The notes beneath the pieces are model-generated. The model saw only the letters and a list, made by a program, of their open reading frames with translations, was not told the DNA's origin and ran no database searches. A stretch of 64,000 nucleotides of DNA from contig NZ_SOAP01000002.1 in NCBI RefSeq assembly GCF_004364805.1, forward strand, positions 806,001-870,000. Reading direction: 5' to 3'. The translations under genes were made by a program, and so were the position numbers. The stretch is from Pelagimonas phthalicica. Its GTDB lineage: Bacteria; Pseudomonadota; Alphaproteobacteria; Rhodobacterales; Rhodobacteraceae. Shown here piece after piece: positions 46,405 through 55,558 of this stretch. The first letter of the stretch is position 1; each line of letters opens with the position of its first letter.

Positions 46405-47823
46405 ATGACCATGCACATCCCTTTTGACAACAGCTATGCCCGCCTCCCCGAGGCGTTCTTCAGCCGCCAGGCACCGATGCCGGTCGCCAAACCCTCTTTG
46501 ATCGCCTTCAATGAAGATCTGGCCAAAGAGCTTGGCATCACGGGCCACCCCACATCTGACGATATTGCCGCCTTGGCCGGGAATGCACTGCCTGAGGGGG
46601 CCGAGCCCATAGCGCAGCTTTATGCTGGGCATCAATTTGGCCAATTCAACCCGCAACTCGGCGACGGACGCGCGGTTTTGCTGGGCGAAGTAGTTGATAC
46701 GCATGGTGTTCGGCGCGACATCCAGCTCAAAGGATCGGGTCAAACCCCCTATAGCCGTCGTGGCGATGGGCGGGCGTGGTTGGGGCCGGTCCTGCGCGAA
46801 TATGTGGTGTCCGAGGCCATGCATGCGCTTGGTGTGCCGACCACCCGCGCCCTGGCCGCCACCCGAACTGGTCAGGATGTCATCCGCGAACGCCCCATGC
46901 CCGGTGCGGTTCTGACACGCGTGGCGCAAAGCCATATCCGGGTGGGCACCTTTCAGATCTTTGCCGCACGCCGCGATGTACAATCTCTGCAGACCCTGTT
47001 CGACTACACCGTCGCGCGCCACTACCCCGCGGCCAAGGACCCCGGCGATCTATTGCAAATGGTCATCGACCGTCAGGCGGCCCTGATCCCGCATTGGATG
47101 TCCTTTGGGTTCATCCACGGGGTCATGAACACCGACAATTGCACACTCTCGGGTGAGACCATCGACTATGGGCCCTGTGCCTTCCTGGATGGGTTTGACG
47201 CCCATGGCCGCTATTCCTCGATCGATCATCATGGTCGTTATGCCTATAGCGCCCAGGCCGATATCATCGTTTGGAACATTGCGCAGTTGGCCACGTCGCT
47301 TGTGCTGCTGACGCCTGACACCGATGCTGCGATTGAACAATTCACTTCCCAAATCAACGCCATGCCCGAGTTGATCCGCAACAACTGGCTGACGCGTTTT
47401 GCCGCCAAGATCGGCATTGCGGCCCCCAAACCCGAGGATGAGGCGCTGGTGAGCGACCTGCTCAAGCTCATGCATCAGGACCGGGCCGATTTCACCAATA
47501 CGTTCCGGGCCTTGACCGCCGGGTCCGCACGCGAAGAATTCTCGGACCAAGCCGGATATGACGCCTGGCACATGCGCTGGCAGACCCGGTTGTCCAATGA
47601 AACCGCCCCGACCAAAGTGATGACCCGGGCCAACCCGGCCTTTATTCCGCGCAATCACCAGATCGAAGAAATGATTGCCGCCGCAGTCGAAGGCGATGAC
47701 AGCCTGTTCCATCGTTTGAACAAAGTGCTCGCCACCCCTTTTGACGAACAACCGGCACATTCCGACCTGCAATCACCGCCCCGCCCGGAAGAGGAAGTCA
47801 AAGCCACCTTCTGCGGCACCTGA
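46405..47823 (+). CDS. selO: SelO/YdiU protein adenylyltransferase
   Basis: A 472-residue pseudokinase that transfers AMP to Ser/Thr/Tyr of target proteins. Visible are LYAGHQFGQFNPQLGDGRA, KGSGQTPYSRRGDGRA and the metal motif TIDYGPCAFLDGF. The C-terminus ends FCGT with the Cys third from the end, the position held by selenocysteine in animal SelO. I use the ATG at 46,405; a TTG at 46,399 is less likely and 46,411 is possible. It follows the NADAR gene by 31 bp. Confidence 0.95.
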   Translation: MTMHIPFDNSYARLPEAFFSRQAPMPVAKPSLIAFNEDLAKELGITGHPTSDDIAALAGNALPEGAEPIAQLYAGHQFGQFNPQLGDGRAVLLGEVVDTHGVRRDIQLKGSGQTPYSRRGDGRAWLGPVLREYVVSEAMHALGVPTTRALAATRTGQDVIRERPMPGAVLTRVAQSHIRVGTFQIFAARRDVQSLQTLFDYTVARHYPAAKDPGDLLQMVIDRQAALIPHWMSFGFIHGVMNTDNCTLSGETIDYGPCAFLDGFDAHGRYSSIDHHGRYAYSAQADIIVWNIAQLATSLVLLTPDTDAAIEQFTSQINAMPELIRNNWLTRFAAKIGIAAPKPEDEALVSDLLKLMHQDRADFTNTFRALTAGSAREEFSDQAGYDAWHMRWQTRLSNETAPTKVMTRANPAFIPRNHQIEEMIAAAVEGDDSLFHRLNKVLATPFDEQPAHSDLQSPPRPEEEVKATFCGT

Positions 47824-47914
47824 GCGCAGCACCCGCAACACCACAAATTTTCCCCTACACTTTTGCGCATCCCATGGCACTCTGACCCCAGTTAGTCTGG
47901 GAAAGGAATGTGTC

Positions 47915-48697
47915 ATGGGTCTGATGGGAACACTGGCAAAGGTGGCTTTGGGATATGCGGCGGCGCGCGGGGTCGACAAACTGTCAGGCGGCGCAGGCCT
48001 TGCCGGGTTGATTGGTGGTGGGGCCCAGATCAAGGGACAGGAACCAACCTCGCAAATGCAAGCGCAGATGGGCCAATTGATGTCGGGGCAAATGCCCGAC
48101 GGGGCTGGCAACCCGATGCAGGAGATGATGGAAAAATTCCAGCAAGGCGGGCTTGGCGCGATGATGGGCGGTGACAGCAACCCCATGGCCGAGATGATGG
48201 ACAAGGTCACCGGTGGTTTCGATCTTTCCTCTCTCATGGGGGGCGGAGGGGCTGGCTTGGCCGGAGCCATGGCCGCGGCCCAGGGCGGCGGGCTTTCCAG
48301 CATGTTGGATGCCTTCAACAACAAGGACACCACGCCCGAAAGCGAAGAAATGGCCAGCCTGATGTTGCGCGCCATGATCCAGGCCGCCAAGGCAGATGGT
48401 GGCATTGACCAGGCGGAAAAGGCCAAATTGCTGGAAACCATCGGCGAGGATGCCGCCCCCGAGGACATGGCCTTTGTCCAGGCGCAACTGGCCGCACCGG
48501 TCAATCCCGAAGCCTTGGCCAATGACACGCCCGAGGCCCAGCGCATGCAGGTTTATTCCGCATCTCTTATGACCATCAAGGTCGACACCCAGGCCGAAGC
48601 GGAATATCTGCACGACCTTGCCGGGGCCATGGGATTGGATGAAAACACAGTCAATATGCTGCATATGCAGATGGGCATGCAGCCGCTTTACAACTGA
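47915..48697 (+). CDS. TerB/DUF533-like protein
   Basis: 260 residues. The first 140 are Gly/Met-rich and low in complexity (repeats of GGG, MGGDSNPMAEMM). The last 115 form an all-helical TerB-like domain (SLMLRAMIQAAKADGGIDQAEKAKLLETIG). It resembles YebE-type DUF533 proteins of unknown role. A possible N-terminal hydrophobic segment is weak. GGGAAAGGAATGTGTC precedes the ATG; the longer frame upstream overlaps selO and is rejected. Confidence 0.8.
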   Translation: MGLMGTLAKVALGYAAARGVDKLSGGAGLAGLIGGGAQIKGQEPTSQMQAQMGQLMSGQMPDGAGNPMQEMMEKFQQGGLGAMMGGDSNPMAEMMDKVTGGFDLSSLMGGGGAGLAGAMAAAQGGGLSSMLDAFNNKDTTPESEEMASLMLRAMIQAAKADGGIDQAEKAKLLETIGEDAAPEDMAFVQAQLAAPVNPEALANDTPEAQRMQVYSASLMTIKVDTQAEAEYLHDLAGAMGLDENTVNMLHMQMGMQPLYN

Positions 48698-48702
48698 AAC
48701 AC

Positions 48703-48711
48703 TTATCCACA
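48703..48711 (+). promoter_or_regulatory. DnaA-box match before the Fur-family gene
   Basis: TTATCCACA, a perfect 9-mer match, stands alone in the 91-bp spacer upstream of the Fur-family gene. No cluster of boxes is seen. Confidence 0.25.
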
Positions 48712-48788
48712 ACGCGCGCCTTTGGTCTTGGCCTGAGGCGCGACTTTGCCTATGAGAGGCGAAATTTTTCGAGCCGGGGCTGGACCAA

Positions 48789-49208
48789 ATGACCGACACC
48801 ATCATCGCGCGTTGCGCCGCCAAGGGTTTGCGCATGACAGGCCAGCGCCGGATCATTGCCGAAGTTCTGGAAAGCTCCAAAGATCACCCGGATGTCGAAG
48901 AACTTTATGCCCGCGCCTCGGCCCGCGATGACGGGATTTCCATCGCAACCGTCTATCGGACGGTGAAACTGTTCGAAGAGGCCGGGATTCTGGAACGGGT
49001 GGATTTTGGCGATGGGCGCGCGCGCTACGAAGATGCCGAGCGCGAGCACCACGATCACCTGATCGACATGAATTCTGGCGAAGTCATTGAATTCGTTGAC
49101 CCCGAGATTGAAGCCCTGCAGGAAAAGATCGCTGCGAAATTGGGTTACAAGCTCAAGGGTCACAAGCTTGAGCTATATGGCGTTCCGCTCAAGAAAGACG
49201 AAAACTAG
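48789..49208 (+). CDS. fur: Fur family metalloregulator, Mur/Fur-like
   Basis: 139 residues: a winged helix with GISIATVYRTVKLFEEAGI, then the metal-sensing part with EREHHDHLIDMNSGEVIEF. It lacks the CxxC zinc pairs of many Fur proteins, as do alphaproteobacterial Fur/Mur proteins that answer to manganese or iron. The C-terminal LELYGVPLKKDE is typical of that branch. The sensed metal cannot be told from sequence. It is convergent with the decarboxylase-like gene, sharing 4 bp. Confidence 0.92.
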   Translation: MTDTIIARCAAKGLRMTGQRRIIAEVLESSKDHPDVEELYARASARDDGISIATVYRTVKLFEEAGILERVDFGDGRARYEDAEREHHDHLIDMNSGEVIEFVDPEIEALQEKIAAKLGYKLKGHKLELYGVPLKKDEN

Positions 49209-49594
49209 GCGTTTTCCCCCTCGTCAAAGACCTTCTTCGCCACACGGAAACACTCCAAGGCCTGCGGAACCCCGCAATAGATTCCGATCACATGAATGAT
49301 CGCGCGCACTTCTTCCTTGGTGACGCCATTATTGATCGCGCCCCGGCAGTGAATTTCCCATTCATGCATTTTGCCCAAGGCCCCGATCATTGAAAGGTTC
49401 ATCATCGACCGGGTTTTGGCATCGATGACATCATCCCCCCAGCCAAAGCCCCAACACCAGGCGGTCATGGCCTCTTGAAACGGGCGGGTAAACTCATCCG
49501 CCGCCGCCAGGTTCTTTTCGACATATTCCGCGCCCAGTGTGGATTTGCGTTGTTCCAATCCTTTGAGGAACAGATCCTCGTCAAATGTGCTCAT
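49205..49594 (-). CDS. Carboxymuconolactone decarboxylase family protein
   Basis: 129 residues, PcaC-like in size, with SMIGALGKMHEWEIHCRGAINNGVTKEEVRAIIHVIGIYCG. There is no AhpD CxxC redox pair, so it is not a peroxidase partner. It is the last gene of the RpiR-Rieske-aldehyde dehydrogenase operon, 3 bp after the dehydrogenase. A lactone or tautomer step in the same catabolic pathway is possible, but the reaction is not readable. AAGGGG precedes the ATG. Confidence 0.85.
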   Translation of the reverse strand: MSTFDEDLFLKGLEQRKSTLGAEYVEKNLAAADEFTRPFQEAMTAWCWGFGWGDDVIDAKTRSMMNLSMIGALGKMHEWEIHCRGAINNGVTKEEVRAIIHVIGIYCGVPQALECFRVAKKVFDEGENA

Positions 49595-49597
49595 GAT

Positions 49598-51073
49598 TTA
49601 CCCCTTGAGTTTGATGGCGACGTTTTTGGTCTGCACATAATTCCACAGTGCCTCGCGCCCTTTCTCTCGTCCATAACCGGATTTGCCATAACCGCCAAAG
49701 GGTGTTTCAACCCCGCCCGCATACCATTCGTTGACAAAGACCTGACCAGCGCGAATTTGCCGGGCTGCCGATGTCGCTCGGTCGAGATCGCGGGTAAAGA
49801 CACCACCGACCAGCCCATAGGGCGTGCCATTGGCGATTTTGATCGCCTCGTCATCTGACGAGAATTTCAACACCGACAGGACCGGGCCGAACACTTCGTC
49901 ATTGGCGATGGTCATGTCTGGACTAACGTCTGTCAGGATTGTTGGCTCAAGACAGGCACCGGGCGTGTTGAGCCGTCGACCACCCGTCGCAACCTGCGCC
50001 CCATCAGCTTCGGCTTGTGCCACCATCGCCTCGGCCCGGTCCCGTTGTCCAACCGACACCATCGCCCCCATGGTCGGCCCAAACTCCGGCTGATCAATGC
50101 CGGGTTTTACGATCAAGGATTTGGCCACCCCAACCATGCGGTCGACCAAGTCGTCATGCACGCTTTCATGCACAATCACCCGGCTCATGGCGGAACATAC
50201 CTGTCCTGCGTTGAAAAAGATCCCCCAGCGCAGGTCGTTTTCAAAGGCATCCAAATCCGCATCATTGTGCACAATCGCAGCGGATTTCCCGCCCAGTTCC
50301 AACACGCAAGGCACAACATTACGCGCCGCCGCCGTAGCAATGGCGACACCCGTTGGCACTGAACCGGTAAAGACAATCTGGTTGACCATGGGATGGCCGG
50401 ACAGGGCCGCGCCTGCCTCATGGCCCAAACCACACAGGATATTGACCGCCCCGCTTGGCAATCCAACCGCTTCGGCAGCATGCGCGAACCAGGCATTGGT
50501 GAGAGGGGTCAGTTCGGGCGTTTTGATCACGCAGGTATTGCCCGTGGCCAGGGCCGCAGACAAAGATCGTGCAGTCATCTCCACCGGGTAATTCCACGGG
50601 ATGATTTGGGCAGAGACCCCAAAGGGCTCGTAAGTGGTGAAATCAAAGTAGCCCTTGCCCAGCGGAATCGAACGCCCCTCAACCGTTTCAGCCTGATTAC
50701 CGTAATATTCGAAATAGCGCGCGGCCCCCTCAATCTCGATCCTGGATTCCCAGAGTGGCTTGCCCTGCTCCAGGGTCAGGACCCGCGCGATGTCACCGAT
50801 GTTTTCAAGCAGATAACGCCCCATGGCCTGCACCATGCGGCCACGTTCCACCGGGCGCAGATCCGACAATGCGCCTGACAGATGCACCCGGCGCGCCGCC
50901 ATTACAGCGCGATCGACATCCCCCGCATCCGCCAAGGCGTGCTCGGCCAGTTTTTCGCCGGTGGCAGGGTCGATCACATCGATCCGCCCTGCCCCGCCAT
51001 CAACCCACGCACCATCAATGTAATTCTGCCAATAGGGCTTCATCGCCTGTCCGTCCATTTCATGTGAGGTCAT
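49598..51073 (-). CDS. NAD(P)-dependent aldehyde dehydrogenase
   Basis: 491 residues (481 if the start is 51,043, MKPYWQNYIDG, which is more family-like). The active-site Glu is in LELGGKSAAIVHN and the nucleophilic Cys in FNAGQVCSAMSR. NAD-binding residues IIPWNYP are present. In this operon it probably oxidises an aldehyde formed by the oxygenase or aminotransferase; the exact substrate is unknown. The ATG at 51,073 abuts the Rieske gene stop. Confidence 0.92.
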   Translation of the reverse strand: MTSHEMDGQAMKPYWQNYIDGAWVDGGAGRIDVIDPATGEKLAEHALADAGDVDRAVMAARRVHLSGALSDLRPVERGRMVQAMGRYLLENIGDIARVLTLEQGKPLWESRIEIEGAARYFEYYGNQAETVEGRSIPLGKGYFDFTTYEPFGVSAQIIPWNYPVEMTARSLSAALATGNTCVIKTPELTPLTNAWFAHAAEAVGLPSGAVNILCGLGHEAGAALSGHPMVNQIVFTGSVPTGVAIATAAARNVVPCVLELGGKSAAIVHNDADLDAFENDLRWGIFFNAGQVCSAMSRVIVHESVHDDLVDRMVGVAKSLIVKPGIDQPEFGPTMGAMVSVGQRDRAEAMVAQAEADGAQVATGGRRLNTPGACLEPTILTDVSPDMTIANDEVFGPVLSVLKFSSDDEAIKIANGTPYGLVGGVFTRDLDRATSAARQIRAGQVFVNEWYAGGVETPFGGYGKSGYGREKGREALWNYVQTKNVAIKLKG

Positions 51074-52162
51074 TCAAACCTGCGGAGTATCCACAGCTTC
51101 GCGCATCCAGCGCTGCAGATGCATGACCGGATGTTCGGAATTCACCCCGCCACAAGGGTCAATCACCAGCGGACCGGGCACATATCCACGTGAGCCAAGG
51201 CCACGCTGCACCGATTCCACCAGATGAATGTCCTCTTCGACGGTGGTTTCCCGGTCCTGCACCGCCAATTGCCGGATCTTGGCATCTTCGACACCACCGA
51301 CCGAATACCAACCACGCCAGACCACCACATGATCGGCATCAACAGCGCGCCAATGATAGGTGTTCAGCACGTTGCCGGGATAGACCTGAAAGGAAAACAT
51401 CGGCCATAGGAACCAACTGGAATACTCGTTCTGATGAGCAAAGCCGGATTGGATGTCATAGGTCATCTGATCCAGAGATTGGCATTGCGTTGTGTGGCGC
51501 AGGCACATGCCTTGGGGTTGAATGTCATAGGTTTCCGGCTTGATCACCCCATTGGCAAACGTCGGGTGGTTCAACGAACAGTGGTAACATTCGGAATAGT
51601 TCTCGACCGAAACCTTCCAGTTGCAGTTCTCTGGGATTTCCACCCATTCCAGCGGTTTCAGATCAGCCCAATTGGGCACCCATTCCTCGAGCTCAGCCCG
51701 CGCATTGGGAAACCATTCCTCCATCGGCGCGGCATCGGGGTCAAGATTGACAAAGACAAAGCCCAGAAACTCTTCGGCGCGCACTTCGGTCAGGCAAACC
51801 TTGGATTTATCAAACCCATCCACCGCCTTGATATTTGGCCCTGCCCGCAATTCGCCGGTCAATTCATAGGTCCAGGCGTGGTAAGGGCAAACGACCACGC
51901 GGGTCGACCCCTTGCCGCTGACCAATTGATGGGCGCGGTGTTGGCAGACATTGTAGAACACCCGGATCTTGTCATCACGTCCGCGGATGGCAAACAGGCT
52001 TTCACCGGCGATCTCAAAACAGGCGTAATCGCCGGTATTGGTCAGGTCAGACCCATGGCAGCCGAATTGCCAAGTCCGTGCCAATAGCCCCTCGGTTTCT
52101 AACCGGAAAACCTGCGGATCGGTGTAATACCGCGCCGCCAAAGACGTGATCGGGTCGTTCAT
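51074..52162 (-). CDS. Rieske-type oxygenase alpha subunit, quaternary-amine type
   Basis: 362 residues. The [2Fe-2S] ligands are C73-x-H75 and C92-x2-H95 (CQHRAH and CPYHAW). The mononuclear iron site is ENYSECYHCSLNH, with His194 and His199 as ligands and Glu191 in place of the usual bridging Asp. That Glu is a mark of oxygenases acting on carnitine, glycine betaine or stachydrine, which remove methyl groups or cleave the amine. No reductase subunit is encoded nearby, so a distant one must serve. The ATGA overlap with the regulator gene shows an operon. Confidence 0.92.
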   Translation of the reverse strand: MNDPITSLAARYYTDPQVFRLETEGLLARTWQFGCHGSDLTNTGDYACFEIAGESLFAIRGRDDKIRVFYNVCQHRAHQLVSGKGSTRVVVCPYHAWTYELTGELRAGPNIKAVDGFDKSKVCLTEVRAEEFLGFVFVNLDPDAAPMEEWFPNARAELEEWVPNWADLKPLEWVEIPENCNWKVSVENYSECYHCSLNHPTFANGVIKPETYDIQPQGMCLRHTTQCQSLDQMTYDIQSGFAHQNEYSSWFLWPMFSFQVYPGNVLNTYHWRAVDADHVVVWRGWYSVGGVEDAKIRQLAVQDRETTVEEDIHLVESVQRGLGSRGYVPGPLVIDPCGGVNSEHPVMHLQRWMREAVDTPQV

Positions 52163-53046
52163 TTTTCCTCCGCTTGGTATAGCCCCAATTGATGGCGGCG
52201 CTTGTGAAAGGTCTCGACCCGTTCGACGATTTCATCGCTCGCCACGGCAACGACGAATGACAGCAGCGTTTCAAGCAAGGCAATGATGCTGACGCTGGAC
52301 GGGAAGAATTGCGGCGTGTCGACTGAGACAACAAAGCCGTGATCCGCCGCATGAATGATCGGACTGGCCGGGCTGTCAGACAGGGCAATGATCGTCATGC
52401 CCTGTTCGCGCGCAATATTCACGGCCTCGACCACTTCGCTCCGGTAGGGTTTGCAGGTGATCGCAATCAGAACGTCACGCTTATCGGCCCAGGCCAGATC
52501 ATCCACAGGGGTCGATCCCGGCCTTGGGATGGCGTGAAATTCGGTCATCCCGGTTGAGGCCAGATAGGTAAAGTTGCGCGCCACCGAATTGTTGACCCCA
52601 ACCCCAAGCGTAAAGACGCGCCGCGCGTTCCAGATAGCGTCTGCTGCAGATTTCAACGCATCTGTCGAGATATCGGCAAAAGTCGCTTCGACATTGGCCA
52701 GCACATCACGCACCATATCCGCATAAAGCCCACCAAGATCCCCGGATTTGGAAATGTCCTGCAACCAACGGGCACGATCCGGAAAATCAGCCGCGCCACG
52801 CCGGATCGCATCGCGGAACGGCGCGCGAAAATCCTCGTAACCGTCAAACCCCACCTGACGCGCCATGCGCACCACGGTGTTGGGTTTTACATTTGCAGCC
52901 TCAGCAATCTCGCGCACCGTGGACACCCCCACATCGCGGGGGTTTTCCAACACATAGGTTGCGGCCTTGCGGGCTTCGGGCGTCAGCTCGGGCAATTCGC
53001 CCGCCAGCCGCTCCAGAATCGATTTTGATATGTTTGTACCATTCAT
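52159..53046 (-). CDS. MurR/RpiR family transcriptional regulator
   Basis: 295 residues: an HTH_6 domain (about 1-80, with VSTVREIAEAANVKPNTVVRMARQVGF) and a SIS ligand-binding domain (about 120-260, with FTLGVGVNNSVARN and ITCKPYRSEVVEA). It is first in the minus-strand operon with the Rieske, aldehyde dehydrogenase and decarboxylase-like genes, and divergent from the flavoprotein operon. It probably controls both. The ATG at 53,046 is chosen because the longer frame crosses the divergent promoter. Confidence 0.92.
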   Translation of the reverse strand: MNGTNISKSILERLAGELPELTPEARKAATYVLENPRDVGVSTVREIAEAANVKPNTVVRMARQVGFDGYEDFRAPFRDAIRRGAADFPDRARWLQDISKSGDLGGLYADMVRDVLANVEATFADISTDALKSAADAIWNARRVFTLGVGVNNSVARNFTYLASTGMTEFHAIPRPGSTPVDDLAWADKRDVLIAITCKPYRSEVVEAVNIAREQGMTIIALSDSPASPIIHAADHGFVVSVDTPQFFPSSVSIIALLETLLSFVVAVASDEIVERVETFHKRRHQLGLYQAEEK

Positions 53047-53078
53047 GATTGACGATGGTATTTTTGTTTGCTTAGCCT

Positions 53079-53098
53079 GTCGAGTGTAAATCGACTCG
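53079..53098. promoter_or_regulatory. Overlapping inverted repeats in the divergent promoter
   Basis: GTCGA-N7-TCGAC (53,079-53,095) and CGAGT-N8-ACTCG (53,081-53,098) overlap in the 67-bp spacer between the RpiR regulator and the flavoprotein gene. They form a likely operator for the regulator. Confidence 0.6.
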
Positions 53099-53113
53099 AA
53101 AAGGAATGTTGTC

Positions 53114-55558
53114 GTGGCGAATGAATTTCCGAGCACCGCACGGGTTGTCATTGTGGGCGGCGGTGTCATGGGGGTGGGGCTAGCCTACCATTTGGGCCAT
53201 GAGGGCTGGGGTGCAGACACGGTTCTGCTGGAAAAGTCCGAACTGACATCGGGCAGCACCTGGCACGCAGCCGGGCAGATCACCCATTCGACCAGTTCCT
53301 TTGGTCTTGGCAAATGTGTTGATTACAATATCAGCTTGTATTCCGGGGTGTTAGAGGCCGAAACGGGCCAGCCCGTCACCTGGCATGGCTGCGGTTCTTT
53401 CCGCCTAGCCTATACCGAAGATGAAATGGACTGGCTGCGTCACACCTTATCCGTGGGGCGGGCGCTTGGATTTAACATCGAGCTTGTCGGGCCCGAGGAG
53501 ATTGCCAAACAGCATCCGTTTTACAATCTCGACGGGGTTCTTGGTGCGTTGCACACCCCGGATGACGGGCATGTTGACCCGACCAATGTGACCATGGCCA
53601 TGGCGGCGGGCGCACGGCAAAAAGGCGTGCGGATCATCCGCCAGTGCCGCGCCACCAATATCACGCAACTGCCCTCGGGTGAGTGGCAAGTCGAGACAGA
53701 GCGCGGCGCGATCACCTGCGAACATGTGGTGAATGCGGGCGGGACCTATGCGCGCCAGATGGGCGAGTGGTCCGGCCTTCAATTGCCCATGACCTCGATG
53801 ACCCACCATTATTTCGTCACCGAACCGGTGCCGGAGTTTCAGGGGCTGGAGCGTGAATTACCAGTCATCCGCGATGACAAAAAAGTCTCGGGCTATATCC
53901 GGATGGAGCAAAACCGCGGCTTGATCGGGATTTACGAAAAGGAAAACCCGAACTCCGTCTGGCATGATCATTGCCCTTGGGAATATGAGAACTGGCTGTT
54001 TGACGCAGATTACGACCGGGTCATGCCCTATCTTGAAGAAAGCCTGAACCGCATGCCGGTCTTTGCTGAACTCGGCATTCAGCGCGATGTGCACGGCGCG
54101 ATCAGCCACCCGCCAGATGGCAACCCGTTGATCGGCCCTGCCCCGGGCGTGCGCAATTATTGGTGCTGCTGTGGCACTCAAATCGGCATCGGCTGGGGGC
54201 CTGGCCTGACCCGAGAATTGGCGCGCTGGATGGTGCATGGTTCGGCTGACATCTCCATGCGCGACTTTGACCCGCGCCGTTTTGGCAGTTACGCGACCAA
54301 AGACTGGCAGGTTGTGAAAGCCGAAGAGGATTATTGCCTGCGCCACGAAATCCCGTTCCCGCATTTCAACCGCTTGGCGGGGCGTCCGATCAAACCCTCC
54401 CCCTTGCATGAGCTGCTGAAAGCCAAAGGGGCCGTACATGAAGAGGTCTATGGTTTTGAACGCCCCCGCTTTTTCGCCAAGGGCATCGCCCAAGAGGATC
54501 ACTATTCCTTCAACCGCACCCCGGTGGACGACATGATTGCGTCCGAGGTCAAAGCGGTGCGTGAGGCTGTCGGGATCATGGATGTCACCGCCTTTACCAA
54601 GGTCATGGTCCAAGGGCCAGACGCTTATGCGCTGCTGGACCGTTTGACCGCCAACCGTATGCCACAAAAGGTCGGAGCGATCACGCTCACTCATATGTTA
54701 AACCGCGCCGGGCGAATTGAGTTGGAAACAACCATTGTTCGCATGGGAGAGGACCGGTTCTATCTGGTCTGCGCCGCCTTCTTTGAGCAGCGTTTGTTGG
54801 ATCACCTCGCGCATCAACGCGACGGCGAAGATGTTACAATCACAGCACTTTCTGCGAATTGGAGCGCCCTGTCCCTGAACGGCCCCCTAGCGCGCGATGT
54901 CTTGGCAAACTGCACAGATGCCGATCTGTCCAATGCCGGGTTCCGCTGGCTCTCTGCGCAGGAAATCAACGTTGCGGGCCATTCGATCTGGGCCTTGCGT
55001 ATGTCTTATGCCGGCGAATTGGGCTGGGAATTCCACATGCCCAATGCCGCCTGTTTGGATGTTTACAACGCGCTTTGGACCGCTGGTGAACCCCATGGCA
55101 TCACAGATTACGGCTCTTTCGCGATGAATGCCATGCGGATGGAAAAAGGATTCAAAGGGGCCGGAGAGTTGACTAACGAGGTCACCCTTGCCGAAGCAGA
55201 CGTCTTGCGCTTTGCCCGTCAGGACAAAGACTATCTGGGGCGTGACAAGACCCTGAACACCGATCTGCCCTGGATCTGCGCCTATCTGGAAATCGAACCG
55301 GATGGAAAAGCAGACGGCCATGGTGGCGAAGCGGTCATGCTGGATGGCGATGTGGTGGGGGCAACTGCCTCGGTTGTGTTTGGCCCGACGGTGGGAAAAA
55401 TCCTCGCCTTTGCCTATGTCAAACCATCTGCCGCAACACCGGGCACAGAGCTCGAAGTCGTCATTCACGGCCAAGCGCGCGCCGCACGTGTTTTGGGGGA
55501 ACCAGCCTATGACCCCAATTCCGACAAACCCAGAACAGATGCAAAGGTGAGCGCATGA
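53114..55558 (+). CDS. Dimethylglycine dehydrogenase-like FAD oxidoreductase with GcvT domain
   Basis: 814 residues. An FAD-binding DAO domain opens with VVIVGGGVMGVGLAYHL. STWHAAGQ supplies a His at the position that binds FAD covalently in dimethylglycine oxidase. The C-terminal half is a folate-binding GcvT-type domain (about 430-800) that would capture the formaldehyde unit on tetrahydrofolate. It oxidatively demethylates a secondary or tertiary N-methyl amine. The GTG start at 53,114 has AAAAGGAATG upstream; no in-frame ATG is close. The stop overlaps the cupin start. Confidence 0.93.
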   Translation: MANEFPSTARVVIVGGGVMGVGLAYHLGHEGWGADTVLLEKSELTSGSTWHAAGQITHSTSSFGLGKCVDYNISLYSGVLEAETGQPVTWHGCGSFRLAYTEDEMDWLRHTLSVGRALGFNIELVGPEEIAKQHPFYNLDGVLGALHTPDDGHVDPTNVTMAMAAGARQKGVRIIRQCRATNITQLPSGEWQVETERGAITCEHVVNAGGTYARQMGEWSGLQLPMTSMTHHYFVTEPVPEFQGLERELPVIRDDKKVSGYIRMEQNRGLIGIYEKENPNSVWHDHCPWEYENWLFDADYDRVMPYLEESLNRMPVFAELGIQRDVHGAISHPPDGNPLIGPAPGVRNYWCCCGTQIGIGWGPGLTRELARWMVHGSADISMRDFDPRRFGSYATKDWQVVKAEEDYCLRHEIPFPHFNRLAGRPIKPSPLHELLKAKGAVHEEVYGFERPRFFAKGIAQEDHYSFNRTPVDDMIASEVKAVREAVGIMDVTAFTKVMVQGPDAYALLDRLTANRMPQKVGAITLTHMLNRAGRIELETTIVRMGEDRFYLVCAAFFEQRLLDHLAHQRDGEDVTITALSANWSALSLNGPLARDVLANCTDADLSNAGFRWLSAQEINVAGHSIWALRMSYAGELGWEFHMPNAACLDVYNALWTAGEPHGITDYGSFAMNAMRMEKGFKGAGELTNEVTLAEADVLRFARQDKDYLGRDKTLNTDLPWICAYLEIEPDGKADGHGGEAVMLDGDVVGATASVVFGPTVGKILAFAYVKPSAATPGTELEVVIHGQARAARVLGEPAYDPNSDKPRTDAKVSA

